The notes under the pieces: model-generated
Seen by the model: only the letters and a program-made list of their open reading frames with translations
Database searches by the model: none
Told to the model about the DNA's origin: nothing
Shown here: piece after piece, positions 56,748 through 64,000 of the stretch
How positions within the stretch are numbered: position 1 is the first letter of the stretch
Layout: each line of letters opens with the position of its first letter
Made by a program: the position numbers and the translations under genes
Origin: Smittia aterrima
Lineage: Eukaryota > Arthropoda > Insecta > Diptera > Chironomidae
Assembly (NCBI GenBank): GCA_033063855.1
Contig: CP093830.1
Coordinates: 8,370,854-8,434,853, forward strand
Direction of reading: 5' to 3'
Length of the DNA stretch: 64,000 nucleotides

Positions 56748-59700
56748 TGACTTATTAATTGCTCAAAGGAATTAAAAACTTATCGATTGGTTGTACGTTA
56801 TATGACGTTGTTCATTATCACTAATCGCTTTATGTTCTTAATAATCTCTTTCTTGCTTGAGCATTAAATGAAAGCTCCGATAACTTATCAACAAAGATAA
56901 GACGAAGCCCTCAAGTAAATTTGTCGATGAGACAGCACAACTCGAATGTCATTGCAAGCGTAAATCAGAAATTCTTCGAGAAACGCAATAAACTTTTGAA
57001 CATTCTTATTTCTTTTGGAATGCACGAGAACGTTGCGTGTTCATTACTTGAACCAACAAATCACAAAAGCATTTCTCGTAAAGGAAATTCCTCGAATGTA
57101 TTTAATAATCGGTTAAGGATCTTCGGATATTTTTATTTCCCTTTTATGTGTTGCGAGCCAAATTATGTTTGCAACCCCTCGACTGATGAAAGTGAATGAA
57201 CAGAAAAGAAGAGAAAACCTTCATGTGACATGTAAGGAAAATCATTTTCTCGATGAACCTAATCGTCCGATTTTTTTCTTCCTTTCCAACCCAAAACCAT
57301 TTAAATTCAATCAATGCTGAGACGAAGAGAGAGAAAATCTATTGAAGGAAAATTATTGCGTAATCCTTATTGAAATTCTCGTCGATGGATCGTCGATGTC
57401 TTTTAGCTTGCATGTTGAGAAATTGGAAGGGAAATTCAATATAGATCAGAGAGAAATTGAATGAAAATCGAAGAAAAATTGCTGTCGCCTTTGTCATCCT
57501 TCTCAAGAAACATTCCCAGGTTACTTCCTGCTGAGTGATTCGAGCTTTCGGTTTGTTTGAAGTGTCCTTGTGGGTTCACAATTCCTCTAAATGTCTGTTC
57601 GATTCGTGTACAGCTTTAACATGTCTCTTGATGAAAGAAAGAATTTGTCAAATCCCAGCGAGCGAATCCACACAAAAGGTCAAAGATTTTCCTTTTGCTT
57701 TGTCGCTGTCAAAATGTTCGATCTGAGGGATCAACAATGGAAGATAATTCCAAATCGAAATTACCTCAATGACAAGATTAACATGTGGAATGAGATTAAA
57801 TAGCAAGAAAGCAAAGGAAAATATGAAAATCTAGTGAATAATTAATCGGGATTTGAGTTAAGCTCCTGGAAGACTCTGCAAACGCAATGAAGCTAATTTC
57901 ATTTATTTATTTTTTGGCAAACTAACGAAACAAGGAAAAAACTAAAATATTTTCAATGTCGTGGGGTCGATCATAATTTATGAAACTTCATTTAACAAAA
58001 CTCTTCATAAACTGTTGATATCGAAAACCTTTCGTAAATATTTTGATTTGATTTAGTCTCTTGAAAATGACTTTTCCCTCTTGCGAGTTGGAAAATCTAT
58101 TTTCCCTTTTCTCATCAGACTTTGTTTCAGAAGCTAAATTACCCTGAACATATCACGGAGGGTTGTTGCGTCGTCAACCCCTTGGTGTAAAAAGTATTTA
58201 CGAGAGCATAATGTGAAGTACCTTTTGAGATTGAATATTATGATGATTTGGAATATTTTATCGCTCACTTGTAGCAAGTAGCGTTACAGTCAAGCAAGCA
58301 TGAAAACATTTTCTTAGAGGGAGAACTTGAAGTGAGTAAAAAATTACTCAAATTCATTGAATTTGCATAAATGAAGCTAATAATGAATTTATGATTTCCA
58401 CTCCTACTCACTCTCGCTGTTGCTTCCTTAACACTCCACATATTGACGCCGAATGTCTTCAGCTGAGATTCCATTAGGCTTAATTTATATGCATAGCCAA
58501 TCTTCGTTCAACTAGCACTTGACTAAGTAATATATTTAAATTAAATGCGCACTTAAGTTGTAATTTGAAAAGTTAAAATTACAAACTGCAAGCGATTGAA
58601 TTTACGGCAATTTAAATGCAAATTTTTGAGAAAATTTCTAAAGAAAATGTTGCGCAAGGCAAAGAAATATTTAATTTCTCATGAATGTTCAATTGATCGA
58701 AAGATTTGATTTTTGTAAAACATGAACTGCACTTTAAAAATTGATAAAATTTCCAGAGAAAAAAATATGGAGCAACTGTCTCCAATGGAAACGTTATCAT
58801 TGAGCATTGAAATTTCCACAAATCCAAGCGATGGGCGGCGTTAAAACTTTTCATCTTCGATGAAATTTCCAGCTCCACATTTTCTTCCTTTCAACCGTAA
58901 TTTAATTTGCAAGCAATTCAACGAGAGCTCGACTGCAATGAAAACGGATTTACGTCTTTACTAAGGTTTCCCCATTCTTACCGTCACAAAAGAAAAATCC
59001 GATTAGACTTGCAGTCAACGACAATGAAAGGTGAAAAATGTTTCGTGGGAGATGAGAAAAATGATTCCATCACTTTCATTAAAAAGAATTTAATAAAAAG
59101 GAAAATTCGTCTGGAAATGTTTTCTTTGTCCGAGTCTTCAACGAAGCAAAGCTGACGGCATTAGCAAAAAGTTCATCCACACTTTAATTCAATAAAAAAA
59201 ACTTCGCATAACATCGAGTCAATGTTTTGTTAAAAACTTAATCAAATTAAAAACACAAATCCTGAAATTATTATTTTCCACGCGCTGGGAAAATTAAATT
59301 TTCCTCGTGAAAAACTTTTCACCGAACAAAGTCACTCGGAAGAAGGGAAAATAGGCGTCAACGATAAATCAAATAAACAGACAAATTACTCAAACAAGTA
59401 ATGAATAGACGAAGCGAAACAAAAACAAGCCAAACAACTTGTTGATTGCTGTATGGCCTGGGAAAATATTTCTGCAGCTTTCTATTCGTCTCATTGCGAT
59501 GAAAAGCGAGAACATTCCAACAACAACAACAACTATCTTCATCAGCATTTTGGACCAACCTACAACTTTTTCTTCGCTCGTGCGCAATGGCTTTTAAAGG
59601 GTGAGAAATGTTTCTATCTCCTGAATCTCAATGCAAGCGACGATGAAATGTTCAGGCTCGAATATTTTCACTCGGTTTGTATTGGCTGTGGAGTAGAGAA

Positions 59701-59878
59701 GTGAAACAATGAGAAATGCCAATTGTTGTGCCGCACAACTTGTGTGGTAGCAGTAGGAGACAGAAGCTCTAAAGGAATCAATCGCACTTTTCATTTTGTC
59801 AGTTTTCCAAGGAAAGCGGAGCGATGAAGACGTAAAAGTAAAAGAAGAAAAGTGTGCAAGGAAAGTTTTGTGATAAAA
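56748..59878. other. intergenic, 3.1 kb, nothing recognised
   Basis: No supported coding sequence. It is AT-rich with short frames on both strands and includes the upstream region of the zinc-finger gene at 59879. Confidence 0.5.
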
Positions 59879-61434
59879 ATGCATTCCGGCGGATTTTCGT
59901 TTGTGCCATCAACATCCAATCCTAGTTCAGTTCTTTATCAATCGTCAGCTTCTCTTCAGCCTCAGAGATTTGTGAATCGATTAAGAGAATTTCCTTTGGA
60001 TTTACGATATCGGCCAATCGAGTTGACTCCTCCAACAACTCCATCGCCGCCGCGAAAACGAAAGAAAATCTTTATTCTCGATGAGTTTGAGAAAAACGAT
60101 GAAGTCAGCTCGCAAAGATTTAATTCAACAATTTCCATCGACGATAAAAAATATTTTCAAAACACCGTCGATAGTTTTCCAAGCACATCAAAGAATCAAA
60201 GTGAAAAGTTTTGTGAAAATTCAGATTCAAACGATTACATTGACATTACAAGCTCAGACAATGAATTGGAAAATTCACGAGCTGAGAGTGAAAGTAATTT
60301 AACTGAAGATTTATCTAATCACGGAAGAGCTGAGAGTGAAACTTCCGATGAGATCGTCGACATTGAATCGAATGAAGATTCTGTTGTGTTTAGTGAATTA
60401 GCTTCCTCGGGTGATGTCGATAAAATTTTAATTTTGGAAAATGGAAAAATGTGTTTTGACGATCCAAAGCTTCACTCCAAAGCAATTGAAGGCTTTGCGA
60501 AACTCTTCGATAATAGTTTGTATAACATTCCGTCATTTTCGAGTAAGAAAAGTTTAAGTTCTGGTAACCAGCGAAACAAAAGTGATCGAAAACGATTAAA
60601 ATCGAGAAAACAATTGATTGATGAAGAGACGACGAGTCCAGTGTCGGGAACAATAATCAGGAAGCTTCACGATGGCGAGGAGTTGGTTGTGAGAAAAGGC
60701 GACATCGATCCCGTAAGCTGAAAAGATTTTCCTCTAAGTTTTTCACTGACTTTTCTCTTACTCAGGCATTTAATGTCGTGGAAGTCACCGAAGAAGCGAA
60801 AGCAGCTCTTGCTTTGATTGAGAATAAAATCGGGACTTACATTTGCCAGCTCTGTCGTTCACTTTACGAGGATCCTTTTGGTTTAGCTCAGCATCGCTGC
60901 AGTCGAATCGTTCATATCGAATATCGTTGCTCGGAGTGCGACAAAGTGTTCAATTGTCCAGCAAATTTGGCTTCTCACAAGCGATGGCACAAGCCGAGGC
61001 TTCCAAGTGAAAAGAAAAATGCAGAAAAGCAAACTGAAGAGAAAGACGGAGAAGAAAAATCTCCGCCGGCGACAGAACCACCAGTTCAAGAAGAAAAGTT
61101 TCCTTGTGAACATTGTGGAAGAATCTTTCGAAGGTTTGTAAAGTTTATCAAAAGTAAAAGATTTTTTTATTAAATTCTAATTTTTAATTCACAAAGGGAG
61201 ACTTATCTCAAAAAGCATTTGCTGTCTCATCATTCATTGCCAAACGAATCAAATTTCGCTAATCAAACATCAACAAACTTGAAAATTGCGAAAGTCCAGT
61301 CAATCGTGCATCAAAACGTTCACCAAAGATTCTTCGACTTTGAACGAGAACGTCGGAGATTTCAATCGTTCTCGGAGCTTTACTTTCAACAAAGATCAGC
61401 GTTTCAATATGTTTGTCATCAAAGTTATCGGTGA
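59879..61434 (+). CDS. INSM/nerfin-type zinc-finger transcription factor
   Basis: Three exons: 59879-60712, 60766-61133 and 61197-61434 (phases 0 and 2), giving 479 residues. The N-terminal half is Ser/Glu/Asp-rich and disordered-looking, with FPLDLRYRP followed by a Pro-rich basic PPRKRKK patch. The centre reads AFNVVEVTEEAKAALALIEN, then three C2H2 fingers: CQLC...HRC, CSECDKVFNCPANLASHKRWH and CEHCGRIFRR-ETYLKKHLLSHH. The second, with IEYRC and CPANLASH-RWH, is diagnostic of insulinoma-associated proteins. Drosophila nerfin-1 and vertebrate INSM1 act in neuronal differentiation. The tail after finger three is unassigned and its frame is less certain; a GTGAGT at 61431 could be a donor. I cannot tell nerfin-1 from nerfin-2. 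Confidence 0.85.
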
Positions 61435-61439
61435 GTTAA

Positions 61440-63214
61440 TTATATTTGTTCTTCATTCTCAGCTTCATCCTCTTCGCCAACTGAGTCTTCATTCTCAGCT
61501 TCATCTCCTTTGCCAACTGAGCCTTCAAGATTTTCCTCTGGCTCGACAGTTTCTTCTTCAGCTCCCAAAGTTTCGTCTTTCGCGATTTCATCATCCAAAT
61601 CTCCTTCGACGTCAAGGCTTTTCCGCAAATCAATCGAAAGCATTTGAGTTTTTCGCAATTGAGTTTGATAAACTGCTTCGCTGTCTTGATCTTGAGTAGT
61701 TGATTCACTTTCTGCAGCAACGGTAGCTGAGCCACTCGCAGTGACAAGATCAATTATTTCATGCTCAGATTCCGAGAAATCTGTGAAATCTGCTTCGCCA
61801 ACTTCAACTGATGGCGTTAAGAAACTTGAATCGAGTTTAACTTTTGGCATTTTCGGGATAATGACTTCGATTTCTTCTTTTGGAATTATTCCGAGATCGC
61901 CTTGATTGTAAAAGTCAATCGAAGGAATTGCTTCGAGCGACGGCTTCTTGCTTTGATTTTCGAGATCGTTGAGAATGTTCAACAAATCCGTGAGAAGATT
62001 TTTCCGCTGCGATTCATGAAAAGCTGGATCGTCGTTGATAGCTTGTCCACTGATGGCTGACTTTACAGTGAGTCGAACTGATTTTATGATATTTGAGACT
62101 CTATCGAACTCATGGCGATGATAAACTGTGTCGCTCTTTAGTTCATGTCGGTCGAAATCAATCTCCTGAATGTTCTGCTCGAGAATTCTAATTTTCTCCT
62201 TCATCTCCAACAATTCGCTTCGATTATCTTTTGTCATTCGTCGTGCGACCTCGTGACCTCGTTTGATTTCTTTCAAGTAAGCATTTTGGTCCCGAAGATC
62301 TTCGTATTCATTTGTCAAGCTCTTAATAATTTCAAGTTGTTGCTCGCCAGTCTTAATCAAGCGTTTCTTCTCAGTGACGTTTGCTTCGTACTGACCAGCA
62401 ATTTCTCGATGCTTCTTCTTCATCTCTTCATTCTCACGTTGAAGTCGTTCTTGAGTAAAAATCATTCGATCCATGTCGTTGTTCAACGCGATGTTCTCAC
62501 GGACTAAACGTTGAGTGGACGCAGCGACACGTAAATCGCTCGTCTTCGTGAATTCAGTGGACAACTCGAGGAGTTTGTTCTCGACATCTTTTCGCATTCG
62601 TTCTTTGTCTAAGATCACTTTACGTTCCATTTCGTAAAGGATCGCTTTATGCTTCTTAGCTTGTTCCTTCAACTCCATCTCCTGCGTATCGAACTTCGCC
62701 ATCAAATCGTCTCGTTGCAGTCGGAACTCTTCCATGGAATTCAATTTTCCTGTCAGCAGTTTGATTTCCGATGAAAGATTATCGTGCATTGCTTTATATT
62801 TGTTCTCCCACTCGTTCATTCGTTTACTGAAGTTATCATTCTCCTCACGACGAACCTTAGAAAGTTCAGTGAGCTTAGCTTCGAGTTCTTCAATTGTGTT
62901 CACCTTCTGGTGCAGAGTTCGATTCAAGTAACTAGAAAAAAAAACGAAATGCGTCAGAGAATTGAAGGTGAACTCGATTATTTTACCTACGCAGTGACGT
63001 CTTGACGATCTTCTTCCATTTGCTTCATTCTGGCATCGAGTTCTTCATTTTTCTCCTCGATCTTTGCATTATGCGTGCGGAGTCTTGTTAACTTCTTATT
63101 TAAATCTGCAATCGAAAGCTCATAAAACTGTTTATCAACTGCAGTCAACTCGCTGTCCAGTTCTTCTTCTTCCGCTTTCTTTGGCTTCTTGGGTTTCTTC
63201 TCTTTCGGAGGCAT
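61440..63214 (-). CDS. CFAP157-like ciliary coiled-coil protein
   Basis: Two exons, 62991-63214 and 61440-62931, give 571 residues. The join uses donor GC/GTAGGT and yields VTAYLNRTLHQKV; the frame would otherwise run into a stop. A basic start (MPPKEKKPKKPKK) is followed by coiled coil over about residues 25-350, rich in Glu, Lys, Leu and Arg heptads. An acidic C-terminal tail has repeated DEAENE units. The order and the REDVTAYL-R-TL-Q-V style region match cilia- and flagella-associated protein 157, a basal-body and sperm axoneme component in mouse. The identification is from motif memory rather than alignment. The stop codon lies five bases from the stop of the convergent zinc-finger gene. 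Confidence 0.78.
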
Positions 63215-64000
63215 CTCGAAAATTTAATTCCAAAGAAATTCTTTCAAAACTTTTTTGTTTTTATCAACAAACAAAAATATTTAATTCGTTGCTAAGCAAA
63301 ATAAAACATTTTTCTTTCCTCAGAAATCCTTATGAAACGTTGTTACCATCAACAAGTAATATTTTGCGACCTGTCCCAAGAAGGCCAACATGGACCACCA
63401 CAACATCTCCGAACCTGCCCGTTCCTCATCATTCCAGCTTCGAGTTTACTGTGAAACCATCGATCCCTTTTCAACAATAAATTGCTGTTACGTTAGACAT
63501 TTCATTGCTAGTTGAAGAAAAACTACGAATTCAATAAAAATGGATTAGTTTAGAAACTTTAGAAAGAAACGAGACTTTTTCCTTGACAATAATTTTCAGA
63601 TTTGCCTTTTATTCACAAGTTTCAATTGATGGCTCAATTTTTCAGGACTCGGAACTACAATTATCGAATGAATAATGAAAATTTCTCGCAAACCGGTCAA
63701 TCACATTCCTTATAGTAATAACACGTTGATATTTCACTCTACAGTCGACTTTTCAGTGCCGACGCATTAATAGAGATCTAAATAATTAAGAAGCCAAATT
63801 GCATTTTATGACATGTGAAAAAAAACTTTAATGGAAGGTTGGAGTTGATAGGTCGTTTGTCAATCAGGCATTTTTCTTCAAAAGTTGAGCATTGGGGTTG
63901 AAAAAGAGAAAAATAAGAAAAATTTATTAAAACCTTAATAAGCTTTTAACGAACTTTTGAAGTTCAAATAAAAGCTTATCTGAAAGACCGGTAAAAATAA
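63215..64000. other. right flank, upstream region of the CFAP157-like gene
   Basis: Apart from the X-box-like motifs I see no feature. No frame on either strand has support as coding. Confidence 0.5.
63339..63353. promoter_or_regulatory. X-box-like (RFX) motif upstream of the CFAP157-like gene
   Basis: GTTGTTACCATCAAC at 63339-63353 is an imperfect inverted repeat of RFX half-sites, 125-139 nt upstream of the start codon. A weaker GTTGCTAAGCAAAA lies at 63288-63301. RFX-bound X-boxes near the promoter are usual for ciliary genes in flies; binding here is inferred. Confidence 0.35.

Noticed and set aside
59358..59884. Frames with hydrophobic stretches on the minus strand upstream of the zinc-finger gene
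   Set aside because: No conserved motif, and they overlap the probable 5' UTR and promoter of the gene at 59879.
1..64000. tRNA, rRNA and CRISPR-like features
   Set aside because: No cloverleaf with A/B boxes, rRNA core sequence or regularly spaced repeat-spacer structure was recognised; the regular spacing at 27.6-35 kb is explained by the serpin exons.

Overview
This is a eukaryotic window from a compact insect genome, most likely a lower (nematoceran) dipteran such as a midge, black fly or mosquito relative. The reasons are many short introns (about 50-80 nt) with GT..AG ends, TATA plus TCAGT-type promoters, an AT-rich base composition, and typical insect families: a CYP6-like P450, an MCO1-like multicopper oxidase, an Agpat, tamozhennic, a Vago-like SVWC protein, NPC2-like and DUF1091 proteins. 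The species assignment is inference. Most genes had to be assembled from exons; the joins given below were chosen because donor, acceptor and reading phase all agree.

Layout. 1-16.2 kb is almost gene-free: one candidate first coding exon (minus strand, 1342-1456) and otherwise AT-rich, homeodomain-motif-like and purine/pyrimidine tracts. 16.3-17.8 kb is an intronless P450 (+). 21.7-25.3 kb is a five-exon secreted multicopper oxidase (-) with an N-terminal VWC-like cysteine-rich region and a hydrophobic C-terminal tail. 27.6-38.1 kb is one serpin gene (-). 38.6-39.9 kb is an acylglycerol-phosphate acyltransferase (-), and 41.6-43.8 kb is tamozhennic/SPATA2-like (-). 45.6-50.1 kb is a cluster of small secreted proteins: NPC2-like (+), SVWC (+), NPC2-like (-), NPC2-like (-), DUF1091 (-). 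A fourth NPC2-like gene lies at 56.2 kb (+). 50.8-53.2 kb holds a pogo/Tigger-type transposase gene (-) divergent from a small zinc-finger gene (+). 59.9-61.4 kb is an INSM/nerfin-type zinc-finger gene (+), almost abutting a CFAP157-like ciliary coiled-coil gene (-, 61.4-63.2 kb).

The outstanding feature is the serpin. Five constant exons encode the whole scaffold up to the hinge (E-E-G-A-E-A-A-A-A-T, P17-P8). They stop in phase 1, and are followed by a tandem array of 26 intact, mutually exclusive-looking terminal exons plus one broken one, spread over 7.5 kb. Each intact exon starts at an AG acceptor in the same phase, encodes its own reactive-centre loop followed by the conserved serpin C-terminus (F-x-A-x-H-P-F ... 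F-x-G-R), and ends in its own stop codon. In every copy the seventh encoded residue falls at the P1 position. The predicted P1 set includes Arg, Lys, Tyr, Leu, Met, Val, Cys, Gly, Asp, Glu and Asn. The exon nearest the scaffold ends in HDEL, an ER-retention signal, with a dibasic P2-P1. One gene could therefore make a library of protease inhibitors.

The gene set around it (serpin, NPC2/ML and SVWC proteins, multicopper oxidase, P450) fits extracellular defence, lipid and metal handling, but no functional link between neighbours can be shown from the sequence alone.
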